From Uranotaenia lowii (lineage: Eukaryota > Arthropoda > Insecta > Diptera > Culicidae), in assembly GCF_029784155.1 (NCBI RefSeq), contig NC_073693.1, forward strand, positions 224,579,094-224,643,093: 64,000 bases of DNA, given 5' to 3'. The notes beneath the pieces are model-generated. The model did no database searches. It saw only the letters and a program-made list of their open reading frames with translations, and was not told the origin of the DNA. Numbering within the stretch: the first letter of the stretch is position 1; the number at the start of each line of letters is the position of its first letter. Made by a program: the position numbers and the translations under genes. Below, in pieces: positions 21,369-33,465 of this stretch.

Positions 21369-23113
21369 GGCAGCATCCATAAATTACGTAACGCAAAAAA
21401 TGCCCTTTTTTGACCCCCTCCCCCCGTATGTCACAAATCGTAACGCTTCGACGTACCCCCCTATAAAAATTACGTAACGCTGATAATTACCCCCCCCCCC
21501 CTCTTCTCACGTTTTTAAATACTGATTTTCGAAGTTAAAAAAAAATTATCGTAAATTTTTTAACGTTCTTCAAAGTGGAATTAATATCTATCCAAATCGC
21601 TTCTTAGTACTCACTCATTGATGATAACTCTCTCATAAAATAAATTGATTGTCTTACTAAGGCTATGATCATTTAGTATCCGGGCAGTTACAAACGCTTG
21701 TATTTTGAAAACTATTCATTTGATTGAAAAACTTTCTATGGAGGAAATGAAGGTGTTAATATGACATTTAAACTAAAAATATAAAAAAAAAATTTATCAA
21801 TGATTTCAAGAAATAATCTTACTTTTTCATAAAATCTCTTTTTTATCTTTGCACACTTGTGTCAGTCGTGTATTGATCTATTATTTTTACCACAGAAGTA
21901 AAAACTTTGCAAAATCATGATATTTTGTACAAACTCACCTGGAAAAAGCAATTGGAATCTGGTTGGAACCTTTTCATGAGTAGGCATCTCGAGAAATTTG
22001 ATCTCTTAAATCCGGTTTTAACATAAATTTCTTCGTCCATCAGGACACATCTGTCGCATTGCTTAAAAAACCGGTTGCACATATTGCAATCTAAGGAACT
22101 GTTCACTATTATTTATTTACTTGGTGTCTACTAGTCAGACAACACTTTTTGACTGACGGAAATGGATTAATTGCATTATTTCAGGGGTCTGCATTCAGTT
22201 ATCCCCAATAACCATAGACTTTTTACCATATTTAAGATCAAAGGTTCCATTCCGATGCTTGATTTTAACTTCGTGTGGATTCTAGAGTAACTCCTTATAC
22301 TTCTTAACCATTCGGCCAAAAAAAGAATCAGAAAAAAATCAACAGTTTATGAGTTTTCAAGTTGACAATGAAGAATTTTCAAGGCGCAAAATGCGCAAAA
22401 GGCGCAAATTTGTGCAAAATTATTTTTACCATGTCTTTTTGCATAGTAAATGTCTCAAACACACATTAACTTAAAAATCTGGCAAAAATAGGCATTTTCA
22501 TAACCAACACAACGCTGCTAAAGTTTTGCATTTCCAAGCTCTAATAACGTAGTTATCACCGAAATAAAGTGCCCGGATACTAAATGATCATAGCCTTACG
22601 AGCTGCTCTGTGTTTGTTAACTGATGATCCACCTTGTTCACTTTATTTCGTGACAAGAGCATAGCTTGTTGTGCAAGATAAAATCCACTTAGTAATATTC
22701 GTCAGAATAACCAAAATTGAATTTTTTAAATTAATTGAGAAAAAATAGTAAAATTTCCTTTGAATTTGAAGTTCTTGGGGGTAGATGTACCTCATATTCG
22801 GTTTTGCAACGGTTATTTCACGGATATTCGAAACACATTTTAAGAAATCTACCTATAAATCTTAAAAGAGGAAAGGTTACAAACCAGTTTCAATCATGTT
22901 ACAATCAGCTTACAAATTTTAAACTGATTTTGGTTTGCATATCGTCCTGCAAAAATTGCATGAAATAAAAAAGCTGCGATGAAGCTGAAATAAAAAAAAA
23001 AATCGTTACGTAACGATGAGCATACCTCCCCCCCTCCCCTTTGTCACAATTCATAACTCTAGAGCTTACCCCCTCCCCCCCCTAGGAGCGTTACGTAATT
23101 TATGGATGCCCCC
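21369..23113. mobile_element. inverted-repeat DNA transposon with C-rich ends
   Basis: The left end GGCAGCATCCATAAATTACG continues into TAACGC. The right end is the near-complement GCGTTACGTAATTTATGGATGCC. TCA flanks both sides (21366-21368 and 23114-23116), a possible 3-bp target duplication, which would suit CACTA-type elements. Next to both ends are C-rich tracts followed by GTCACAA and CATAAC-like words. No transposase of its own is visible. A smaller element (21660-22596) is nested inside. Confidence 0.65.
21660..22596 (-). mobile_element. nested Tc1/mariner-type element, internally deleted
   Basis: Near-perfect inverted ends, AGGCTATGATCATTTAGTAT then CCGGGCA at the left and its complement at the right, are flanked by TA on both sides (21658-21659, 22597-22598). 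Inside, the minus strand encodes a transposase scrap at 21915-22106 with CVLMDEEIYVKTGFK, the first catalytic region of the Tc1/mariner fold. The element is far too short and broken to code a full transposase. Its position dates it as younger than the element around it. Confidence 0.8.
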
Positions 23114-23116
23114 TCA

Positions 23117-25893
23117 TTGGTAAATCATTACAAAATAAAAATTAATGTTTGGATGGTTGAAATTTTACCCATCACGACTATCAGTTAAACTTTAATTTCA
23201 TCATTTCATTTTTTCGTGACTACAGTTATGATAAGTATATATAAATAATAAATAATACATTTCACCTTACGATGAAAAAAAGCATGCAGTGCCATTCCAC
23301 CAAAAATCGTAAAATATTTTAGTTTTTCATCAAATTTGGTTACGAGCATGCGATCAAACTTTAGAAAGCACACTTCATCGTATGCTAAGTTTCAAGGTGC
23401 CATTTACCATTTCAGGACGTAAAATAAGTTAAAGCCCCGCTAATCTGATCATGGTTCCATGGTCCTGGTAGTGAAATTTCGGCCTCCAGTCGTGGCAAAA
23501 ATTTGCCGTCTATAAATGCGCTTAGGTGTTGAAAAAAACATTTCCCCGTATCGAGTTTATGATGCAGCACCTATCGGTTAAACCAAACCTCGGCAGCAGT
23601 CTCAAGCTCTGCACCGATCCATAGGATGTCCGTCCAAGTTTTCCCTCTCGATAAAATTGTGTTGATGATGCGTACTGGGCGCGCGCATATTGGATGTCTA
23701 ACTTATTTAGCGAAGGAGAAATTAAATTGTTATTTTTTTTTTTGGTTTTTTTTTCCTTTTATTCAAGTTGATCGTGTTCAATATCGGTGCATTTGACGAT
23801 GGTTTGTGTATTGAATTTGTACGGACCACTAGTGCTGAATCCTCTGGGCATCATTAATTTTGGATGAAGCTGCCACTCGAGCTTCGCACGCAGACACAGT
23901 GAGATAATACGCACCTGTATTTGTTTTGGGTTAGGAAAAAAATCATAGAATGCTTTAAAAGTTTTCAACAATGTGTTCGTTTTGAATTTTTTTTTCTGAA
24001 AAAATAAGACCATCAGAGAAGTGAATATTGTATTTGAAACATTTTTGATAAAATTACTTTCTACACTGTCTAGACTTCTAGGCCAACGCATTACCGACTA
24101 TGCTAAACTCAAGTCTGTACACTACATATTCCTGTATAAATTTCATTCTGTATTACAAGAGAAATCAAGTGTCACGATATTCGGGAAGTTTTCCTTTCGA
24201 AATTGGTTAAAATTGAGATATACCTCTGTGAGCCGAAGAGCCATTACTTCGGGCGAAAAGATTGCAATCTTAGTGTAATATATACTTCACTAAAAATATA
24301 ACCATCTCTGGTAATCTAATTTTGAACTAATTTATTTATATTTTTTATCCAAATAGTTTAATCTACAAAGTCTTCAACTTCGTTTTTTGTGTTTTCTTGC
24401 TATGATGTTCAATGAACGTTCTTTCAAAAAGAAAAAACCGAATTAAACCAGACTTAAGTTCCGGCCAAACTAAATAACCCTTAAATGTAGGAATTCGACT
24501 TTTCTAACCAATAATTTTACCGCCCTCCCATAGTCATGTTTACTTACAATGATTTTAGCACACCATTTGTAACGAGCTATTTAACGCTGCTACTATATCT
24601 GGTGCCACTCGACTTGAGCGCCAGCAAAGCTAACAAATCCTTTATCGGAAAGCGCAAATCAGTTAGCATTGCGCAACGAAGAAAATTTATTTTGACGGCA
24701 GGAAAATAAACTAAAATTAACTAGGGTTCGACCATCCTTGAAGGTACCTATACTTCAGACAACAACAATTTCTTGCAAATCCACCAACACAATCCACAAA
24801 AGAAGGCCCAGCTAGATTGTTGCTGGAAAAAGCCTTTCGGAATGAAAGTGAAGCCATTTTGTCGCGGATATAAACATTAAACGGTTCGAGTCGAGCGATC
24901 ACAATCGCTGCACATTTAATTGCTACCGAATGGGTGCATTTGCACTTGCATATGTTTGGCGAATGACATATCGCGGCCTGATGGCGGCAAAATATGAGCA
25001 AAGTATAAGGTGTTTAAGGCTTAAAACCGCCTAGGCCGATGCGTAGCCGATCGACTTCCTTCTTCTGCTTCAAAGCCCAATTAAAATTTGTAGAGCGGGT
25101 TTGGTGAACATTTTATTCGGAATTCAGCCATTGTTGTTCGCTTCCTTCCGATGCCAATGCGGTATTATGCTTATGTTCATGACTTGTAAAACAATCAACT
25201 TTACTGACGTTTATGCTCATTGTAGCTAGCATTTTGAATCCACGGGGGTGTAGCAAATTCACCCTTTACATGCGATCTTTCCTACCAGTCCATTCAGTTT
25301 GCCCGCTTTGATTTGTCATCCAACAATCTAATAATTAAAAAAAAGTGTTTAACACTAGACAACAATACTAGTTAAAGTCTTAAATGATTTCAAGTTTGTT
25401 TGTAAATTTAGCAAAAAGAGTTTGAAAGTAAATCAACGAATAAATTTAGAATTAAGGAAGGAAATAAATCAGATTCAGATTCAAAAAAATATTCAGCTGG
25501 ATTTACAAAATATTACGAAAAAAGCGAAAAAGCAGATAAAATGAAATCCTAACTTAACTTTGAAATTATCTAGGTACATAGGTGCGAAAATTACTTTCAG
25601 GTTCGTCGCTTAACATTGATGTCTTTAGTTTATCTATAATTTTTTTTGCTATGTTTATGAAACTTTCTACCAATACATAGAATTCAAAATCAACACATCA
25701 GCATCAACATTTGATAAGGTTATAAAAGCCAAAGTAACCAAAACCGGTTTTCAGTGGATTGAAGCAGTCCAATATAAGCTCTACCTATCACAAAAACCGT
25801 TTTAAGTTTGTCAGTTTTCATTGGATTTAAAATGCAATTTGAGCAAAGAATCTAAAATATCATAGTAAAATCTATCGACTGGTTGGGTAATGA
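23117..25893. other. unassigned, partly GC-richer stretch
   Basis: Two islands stand out from the AT-rich surroundings: about 23430-23700 and about 24540-25330. Neither gives a convincing protein on either strand; the minus-strand ORF 24717-25001 has a random-looking composition. They look single copy and could be regulatory or untranslated sequence. No inverted-repeat ends were found. Confidence 0.4.
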
Positions 25894-25959
25894 ATAAATT
25901 GATTTTCGGCGATTTCAGTCACGACGTTACGTGACTGAAATCGCCGAAAATCAATTTAT
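25894..25959. repeat. perfect 30-bp hairpin with 6-nt loop
   Basis: Thirty bases from ATAAATTGATTTTCGGCGAT through CAGTCACG (25894-25923) are followed by ACGTTA and then the exact complement (25930-25959). No mismatch is seen. No known terminal repeat or target duplication was found around it. Confidence 0.9.
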
Positions 25960-26424
25960 ACATTCTAAAATGTACCTAAAATGTACTGACATCAATAGTC
26001 ATAATAAGACATGACCCCCACAAAAATTGGTTTCTACACTCTGAACTCCAGAACAGAGCAAACGGTTTAGATGCAAAAGTTTCAAAGGGGAAAATGCAAA
26101 ATCACTCCCTTCTACAGAGAGACTCATAAGCGTGTGTCAAAAATAGGAGAAATTTTATCTCAATCTCACTACAGGCGTGGTCCTAGAGCTGGCTCTTGAG
26201 GGGGGAGGAGTGAATGTGTGTGGTGATTTTCAAAATTTTTAAAAATCGGTCAAGAAACGTAAAAATCTGGTCAAAAAACGTTCTTTTCGAGAAAGAGAAA
26301 GGACGGGGAGGTTGTAAACAAGTCTAGAATAAATGCTGCACAGTGCTCCTCCTCCTTCTTCCTTTGAATTGAGTGGGTAAGGTAAACAAGGTGAGATGAA
26401 AAATAAGAAAATTTGAGAAGAATA

Positions 26425-27730
26425 AAGTCTGCTTCATTTAATATTGGAACACAAACAATTGCGTGTAGTTCAGTCATTTATTAACGAATTCATAATTTGT
26501 TTTTCATACAAATGTAGCATTTTCTTTACTCTTTCATAAAAAAAAAATTAAAAAAATTATTCATTGCTGTTTCGAAGAAGTTCTCGTACTTTTCCCGTAA
26601 TACGGCACATTAGGTGGCGCACACCCTTTTCGTTCACCGTTTTGGCGATTTGATTCCACCAGTTCTTCATTTGAGTCATGTTCCTAACAAGTTTTCCCTT
26701 TGCCTTAAGCCTCCGCTTCGTGATTGTCCAGTATTTCTCTATCGGCCGGAACTGGGGGCAGTTTTGGGGGGTTGAGGTCCTTCGGTATTACGCTGACCCC
26801 GTTCGTTGCGTACCATTCCATAACCGTTTTGCTGTAATGGCAGCTTGCGAGGTCCGGCCAAAACATTACTGGACGGTCGTGGGCACGAATTAACGGCAGA
26901 ATCCGTTTCTGTAGGCACTCTTTTTTGTAGACTTCTGATGTCATTGTCTTGTCAGTGAGAAAGACTTTGGTTTTCTGTCCACAACTGCATATCCCCTGCC
27001 AAATCATGTACTTGCGGGCGAATTTATCCGCAAACACGAACTTAAATTTTGCAGGTACATCCCCCCGAGCCGTCGCCAAATAAAATTTTTAACCTGGGAT
27101 TTGCCCAAAGTCCGCCTTCACGTAGGTCTCATCGTCCATCAGAATACATCCGTCGAACTTGGTCAGCACTTGGTCGTACAGCTTTCGAGCACGGATTCTG
27201 GCCACATTGTTCTGCTTCAGCGTCCGATTTGGCTATTTGCTGGCTCGGAATGACCTTATTCCTTCCCGGAGACGAATTCGTCGCACCGTACTGTGAGCGG
27301 CCTGGAACTTATTGGTCAAATCGCGGTCTGAAAGATTGGGATTCCTCTTGACGGCCTTGATGACTTTCCCACGCAGTTTCCGGTCGACAGTTCCACTCCG
27401 ACGCTTCGAATGCGGCTTCCGAGCCGTCGTCAATGTTTCCTTGTACTGCTTGATAACACGCCATACGGTATTTCTGGGCCTCTTAAGCTGTTTAGCTAGC
27501 TTCGATGCCGACAACAATGGATTTTCAAGAAAACTGTGCACAATTTGATCTCTCCGTTCGGCTTCCATGGCGGTTGTTTACAAAATGCTATCGTTTGGTG
27601 TTATGACATAAATACATAGTGAAAGGTAATGAATTTCCCGACACGTGGGTGAAAAAAGTTTCCAAATCCGTCCACTAGGAGCGCCACAATGAGCAAAAGA
27701 ATTTGTTCCATTATTAAATGAAGCAGACTT
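26425..27730 (-). mobile_element. DD37E transposon C, full length, inactive
   Basis: Complete 1306-bp element with inverted ends AAGTCTGCTTCATTTAATAT (left) and the near-complement ending AAATGAAGCAGACTT (right), flanked by the TA target duplication at 26423-26424 and 27731-27732. The only gene is a transposase on the minus strand (26557-27568), broken by a few lesions. Complete ends mean it could still be moved if a matching transposase were present; that is an inference. Confidence 0.9.
26557..27568 (-). pseudogene. DD37E transposase with nonsense and frameshift lesions
   Basis: Starts MEAERRDQIVHSFLENP (ATG at 27568). The HTH region has SASKLAKQLKRPRNTVWRVI. A premature stop follows RASK (about 27233), where relatives have a codon before PNRTLKQ. 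Then come CILMDDETYVKADFGQIPG (first Asp) and a second stop directly after IPG (near 27085). The core continues with YMIWQGICSCG and VMFWPDLASCHYS (second Asp). The frame shifts near 26750-26770 around LNPPKLPP, before the Glu motif, and the tail ends at TAA 26557-26559. The lesions are few. Confidence 0.85.
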
Positions 27731-28354
27731 TAGTGAAAAGTTTCGACAAATTTTCTCAATATACTGATTTTGATTCTCTTCTACGCAACTTCAATCTGCA
27801 AATCTATACTATTCCATACAGAAAAATGTCATCAAAAAGATCATTTTCGTTATTTGTATATCCAAGATAAAAAAAAAGTTTATGAGCTCTTTTAAGAATC
27901 TCTTGCTATACATGCCATTTTACAAATGAAAATAAAACACATGTTGTTGAAAGTAGAAACTGTAGAAAACATCTTTCAGTTATCTAAATATTTGTCCTAA
28001 GCTTTTTCAAATCAGTTCAAAATACACATTTTTCCTAAGTTAAAGAGCTAGTTTCGACTAATCTGAGGGCGCTGAACCAAAATTTGCAGTTAGTTATTTT
28101 TCTATCATTTCTCGTTTTAGAGATAACTTTGCTCAATTTTAGGCAAAACTGTAGAAAATTATTTAAATTTGAAAAAATATGGTTTTAGCTCAATGATAAA
28201 CTTTCCCGAAAACCGCGAGTTCTTTTGATTCCTGAGAAAAGAAAGGAAAAGCCATACAAGTTTTCTTTTTGTTAATTTTTTCTCAATTCTTAAAATTTCA
28301 AGGAATTTTTTAGAAGTTATAATCTAAAATTGTCTCTGATATTTTTAAAGCATA
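27731..28354. other. AT-rich stretch, nothing recognised
   Basis: No ORF, RNA or inverted repeat of note. Confidence 0.5.
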
Positions 28355-28670
28355 ATCCGGATTGTTTTGAAATCTTTCATATCAAACATTTAAAAGATTT
28401 TCTTAAGAGAAGGCAGAAAAGTTTTTCACTTTGGAAGATTTAGCCGAATTCCGGTACTTGAAGAAAATCACCAAAAATCTCTTCTAGAAAAGAAACTCTA
28501 AAATCGTCGTTCTCTTCATAAAAATACCTTTTCTTCTTGGCTGATTCCAAAAAAGTAAAGAGAAATAAAAAAAAAACAAAAGTAGAAGAAAAAAGTATAG
28601 TTCACCTATTCACCGCTAGACGTCTTTGACGTTTGTTGTCGGTGAGAGTTTTCGAAACGACTTATTGTTG
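28355..28670. repeat. dispersed repeat R, copy 1
   Basis: Shares long similarity with 33030-33280 (AGAAGGCAGAAAAGTTTTT, the ACTTGAAGAAAATCACCAAA segment, CACCGCTAGACGTCTTTGAC). It also matches 31145-31217 plus 31947-31975, where the same repeat is split by a MITE. Coding capacity is not evident. The shared segment runs to CCGCTAGACGTC in both long copies. Confidence 0.75.
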
Positions 28671-29719
28671 GCACCGTCTTTCTCCCATGTTAGTTTGTTT
28701 CCCGATATTGAGCATGGTAATAAGATAAAAATTATATTTGAAATACTGAAAACTATTTATAACAGCAATGTTAAATATTGCTAGATAAAATACTTCAAAT
28801 CTTGCTCACAACCGTGCATGCAATTAAATATGAAAAAACATATCGTTGAGTGTTGAAGGCATAATTGGACATTTTGAAAAATGAAGCTAGAAAGTTACGT
28901 GTTTGTAAACAATCGGATGTGTTGAACGACGACGATGTTAATAATTTTACCACAGAATTTGACGAAGTACAATTAATTAGGTTAAATCGATTACCAATGT
29001 TGTTAGAACTTGTAAATGTACCGGAATTGTTGTGGTTCTTTCATCCTTCAATGGGATAGCGTTCAATGGTTGATCCAATAAAAGTTAATAAACTTCTCAG
29101 CCAAACATTTTGGCATTCGAAAGAGTTTTTCGAAATTTCCATCCGAAATATCAAATGGATTACTAATATCTCTCAAATAACGACGATGCCGAAGTAGTTC
29201 GATTTTTTCTTGGCGTTTAGGTATACCGCTTTTTTTTTGCACAGTAATATGATACAATCATTTGCTCCATTATTTTCAAGTTTTAATAGGTATTAACGTT
29301 TAATTTAAAAAAAAATCATCACTGAAAAGAAATGTCTTTTTAAATTTCCGAAGCAAAAATGCCGACGAAATTAAAAATCTCGTTTTCATTTCAAACGTCA
29401 AAAAAATGTCTTCTTTGAATTGACCAGAATGTCAATCTAAGACAATTTCACAACGAAAAAAATCCGAAAAGATTAAAAATCATGTTTTCTTTTTTAAACG
29501 TCAGAAAATGTCTTCTTTAAATTCATCGGAATTTCAAGATAAGAAAATTTCAAAAATGTCATCAATGATTTCTTTTCTTTCACGACATTTTTTGCCCGGA
29601 ATTCGGCTGCTGAACTCGAAATTTTTAATTAGATTTTTTCTATCACCTCTTGTATTGGTGATTTGGCAATTATAAATATTAAAAATAAGTTAGGAACCTT
29701 GTTAGTTTTGTGTAAAATC
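28671..29719. other. unassigned stretch with short word repeats
   Basis: Around 29290-29600 the phrase AATGTCTTCTTT and related words recur, in MITE-like style, but no clear ends were found. The short ORFs at 28865 and 29063 show no recognisable domain. Confidence 0.35.
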
Positions 29720-30864
29720 AATCATTAGGGAAGAGTAGGGTAACGTGGGCCACTCTAAATATCACAGCTGTGTGTCGAGATAAAAATCTCAATCCAACTG
29801 TCATCGTCGTTGCTTTGCGTAAGCATGTTTGTCTATATGTTGTTGACTTATGTACAGGGGGGTGAGGACAAGAGAGACGCCCGTGGCAATGATGTCGTCG
29901 CGACGGTATCGAACATTTCGCACATTTCGTGCACCGTCGAACTTACAATACTGTTCAAATTGTTCAGGGTTCAGTAAAAGCTCAAATTTACTCATGTAAA
30001 CGTTACTTTAAAATTCTGCAAAAAACCATGGATGAGTTTTGAACCAATACAAAGCTTTTAAGACCCCAGGGTTTGAGAAATGCTCCCAAAGTTCAGACTG
30101 TAGTCCCACACAACAGTTATTGTTCAGCCTCACAATCCATCGGGACGCCTTACAATCCATCGGGACGGCTAATCACAGGGGGGGGGTGAATCATATTCTT
30201 ATGATTTTAGTTTTGTCATGTTCTTTCACGTGGAAAAGGAATTTTCGATAAAACATCAATAAGTCACACAAACGCAACCAATTTGCGAATCATAGCTTGT
30301 GGGAAATCATGGGCCACATTTTGTGGGGTATCTTGGGCCACCTATATTTTGGTGTTTTTATACACATTCAGAACTTAAAATACGCTTTTCCTATCGGCAA
30401 AGTTTTCTTATGCCAAATAAAGATTTGTGAAAAATATTTTGTCCATTTTTCCAATGCGATAGAGACGAACATAAATTCCATATAAGGAATTTTGCCAAAA
30501 TGTTCGCGAGCCAGGAATTAGGAACTATTCGATCATACACAACTCTCTTGTTTATTTCCTTATATGAAAATGCTTTAAAATAACTAAAAATGAATTATGA
30601 AATTTCAGTTTTGGGTCAACTCATAAACTTTGAACGTTATCTAGTCAATTTGGATTTGGTGGCCCACATTTCCCCACAGTTTGAAAACAGTCAGAATTTG
30701 GGAAATTAATGTATTTAAAAAATAAATAAAAATGCCTGAAGATACCTTAAAAATGTAGAAAACTTTTCGATTAATTGTTTTCTTTTTATCTTTTATAATA
30801 AAAAAAGTTATGAAGCAAAGAAAAAAAAAAAGGCCTATGATACCCCACTCTCCCCTAATAATTG
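29720..30864. mobile_element. MITE with GGGCCAC phrase repeats
   Basis: The left end reads CAATCATTAGGGAAGAGTAG, then GGTAACGTGGGCCAC. The right end reads TACCCCACTCTCCCCTAATA followed by ATTG, its imperfect complement. Phrases such as TGGGCCACATTTTGTGGGG and CTTGGGCCACC repeat inside. It contains a stray piece of the foldback family (29968-30083). No transposase is present. Confidence 0.65.
29968..30083. mobile_element. single-arm fragment of the foldback element
   Basis: Matches the right arm of the elements at 1337 and 35139 (AAATTTACTCATGTAAACGT, AAAATTCTGCAAAAAACCATGG, ACCCCAGGGTTTGAGAAAT). The terminal CGACTCAGTCTA and the other arm are absent, so it is a deleted copy. Confidence 0.8.
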
Positions 30865-31217
30865 ATGAACTTACCAAATTATATAAAAAACAAAAACAAA
30901 ATGACTTAGAACCTATTTATCATCCACCATTTATTAAACGATACATATTACATGGAAGATTGCAATAAAGTGGTAAGTTTCTGAAAAAAAAGAGTCACAT
31001 TTGGCCACAAACATTTTTTTAGAAAATTGAATAGATAACATTACAACAACTATTTCTGCCATCCCTAAAAAAAAGTTTTCCGTAGTTTGCTACTGTAGAA
31101 TTTAATCTATTTAACAATGGTGTTCAAGAATGCAGAGCATTTTGCATAATTCGGATTGTTTTGAAATCTTTAACAATGTTGTTAATGGATTGAAATCTTT
31201 TATACCAAACACTCAAA

Positions 31218-31946
31218 GGGGGGGTAGGGTCTAACGGGTATAAAAAAACACCATTTTCACGATTTTTTTCTAGAGCTATCGTTCAAACAAATGTATTCAA
31301 AATTTTTGCATCATACAAAGCATTGTTAAAAGAACATTTAGTATTTTTTTCGTAGAAAAATATTGAAAAATGAGCCGGTGACGGAGCATTTTCGAGGATG
31401 CCTTTTAGAAAACAGGATTTGCGGTGGACACTGTATCTCAGCACAGAATCATCTGAAGTAAAAAAAATCAGAGCAAAATATTTTTAATAGATGTTTTTCT
31501 GGACCCCAAGGTTTTTATTTAACTTAAAAATATTTTTATGAAATTTTTGTGGCTGTTTGAAGTAAAAACTACGATTTTTCACTTAAAAATCCGCCATTTT
31601 TCACCTCTAAAATCTCCCCAAAGTAAAAAAATCAAAAAAGAAAAACGTTGGGGTCTGGTATTTTATATGTAGAAAATATGTTCCAAATTTAAAAAGAATC
31701 GGATAAGTAGTTTTCAAATGACGATGTCCACAGACTTTAAAAATGTGCTTTCGAGAAAAACGCGTTTGAAGTTTCTGCTCTTGCTTTCTTGCAGTATTAG
31801 ATAGGAGGAGATAAAGGCCTATAACTTCTACAGTTTTGCTTCAATTGACTTGAAAATTTGACACAACATTCTTGAAATGTTTTACAATAAGAAAATAAAA
31901 AAATAAAAAAATCGATTTTTTGAAAGTGTTAGACCCTACCCCCCCC
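31218..31946. mobile_element. MITE with GGGTAGGGTCTAAC ends
   Basis: The left end is GGGGGGTAGGGTCTAACGGG and the right end is GTTAGACCCTACCCCCCCC, inverted to each other. It is inserted in a copy of repeat R, whose halves lie at 31145-31217 and 31947-31975. It contains CGAGAAAAACGCGTTTGAA (31752-31770), the complement of a motif shared with other MITEs in this window. No ORF. Confidence 0.75.
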
Positions 31947-31975
31947 TTAAGAGAAGGCAGAAAAGTTTTTGACTT

Positions 31976-33029
31976 GACAAATGTACGGTGTAGATTGTAT
32001 GTATGTATGTATGTGTATTTAAGATACAACATCATACATGTGTAGATTGTACACATATTCGAAAACCGGCCTGCTTAGATTTCTGCTGACTCAACACGCG
32101 TCATCATCATCATCATCGTCATCATCAATAAAGCAATAGCATGGCTAAAAAAAAAAGATTTTGATGTATTCTAACATTGCTTTTAAAAATAAGAATTCAG
32201 TTGAAAACCAAAAGTCAGTTAATTGTGTCGTTTTCTGACACTAAATAAAGTTAATTTTGATGGTGAGGTTGAGTGAGCAACCTGCAAAATAAGTGATATG
32301 AATAAAAAAAAACAAAAAAAACCTTTTTTTGTTCTGCTCAATCAGAAGCTGAATCCACAGTGATCGCAAGCAATCAATCAATAATTTTATAATTGCTTTA
32401 AAACATATTTCCATATATTATTAAATAAAGTCAATGAATATATGCGAGTTGTATGTACACATGATTTTACTCATCATACTTCATACTACATTTCAGGATA
32501 TATTTAAAACATTTTACTTTCTTGGGTGTGATTGATCGTAGTTTTACCTTTAATTCTAGTTACAAAAAAGGTCGATAAACGGGGTTGAGCGTTCAACTAT
32601 AGGTAAAACTTGAGTTCAATGGAGTGGTAAGATTTTGATTATGGTATGGTTTGGTAAGATTATTTCACTATATATCGATTTTTGAATGTCTATATAAATA
32701 TTAGAATGATCAATCAGGTGCCAGCTGGGCAGGTATATACACGTATGCGGAATACCTGTTGAATATTCATAACATGCTCAATGTTATGAATTTTAAAACG
32801 GCTGTGTAGGTGATTGACTCATTCTCTCAAATAACACTATCATACACACGAAATACATTCACGCCACAACAGTTCATACGAAGCCATGGTGTCGGGTATG
32901 CGGTGATTTGCATTAAAGATTTGCCGAAATTTTAATCTAAAGGATGCAATTTAGCGCATGCGTTGGCGAAACTGTGGTGAATCCGTGCACCCATGGTGGA
33001 TTATCTACATACATACATACATACATACA
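31976..33029. repeat. microsatellites and unassigned sequence
   Basis: An ATGT run (about 31998-32020), a TCA run (32101-32128) and an ACAT run (about 33008-33027) lie in a stretch without genes. The words AGAAGGCAGAAAAGTTTTTG occur just before and just after the stretch, so it probably interrupts repeat R. Confidence 0.55.
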
Positions 33030-33280
33030 GAAGGCAGAAAAGTTTTTGACTTTGGAAGATTTATATTTCCTGCAGCCGAATTCCAGTACTTGAAGAAAAT
33101 CACCAAAAATCTCTCCTAGAAAAGAAATTCTAAAATCATCGTTCTCTTCATAAAAATGCCTTTCCTTCTTGGCTGATTGCGAAAAAGTAAAGAGAAATAA
33201 AAAAAAAAACAAAAGTAAGATAAGAAAAAAGTATAGTTCACCTATTCACCGCTAGACGTCTTTGACGTTTTTTCAACCAT
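33030..33280. repeat. dispersed repeat R, copy 2
   Basis: Close relative of 28405-28650, with the same order of segments and small indels. An extra TATTTCCTGCA-like piece follows GGAAGATTTA. Confidence 0.75.
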
Positions 33281-33465
33281 TTGAACTTCAAAATTAATTC
33301 ATAGAATACTGATAATTAACAACATTTCTTCTTCTTCTTCTTCTTTCTGGTTTCAGCAGGGGTCACAACACAAGATGGTAGCCATGTGACAGGTGTTGAA
33401 CAGTCATAATAGTCAAAAGATTTAGCTAAATAAAAACAAAATTATAGTATCGATGATTTAATAAC

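Noticed and set aside
24717..25001. 94-residue minus-strand ORF rich in Cys
   Set aside because: No signal peptide, no regular Cys spacing, no splice context; probably chance in a GC-richer island.
25894..25959. The perfect hairpin as a microRNA precursor
   Set aside because: MicroRNA stems normally contain mismatches and larger loops; without small-RNA data there is no support.
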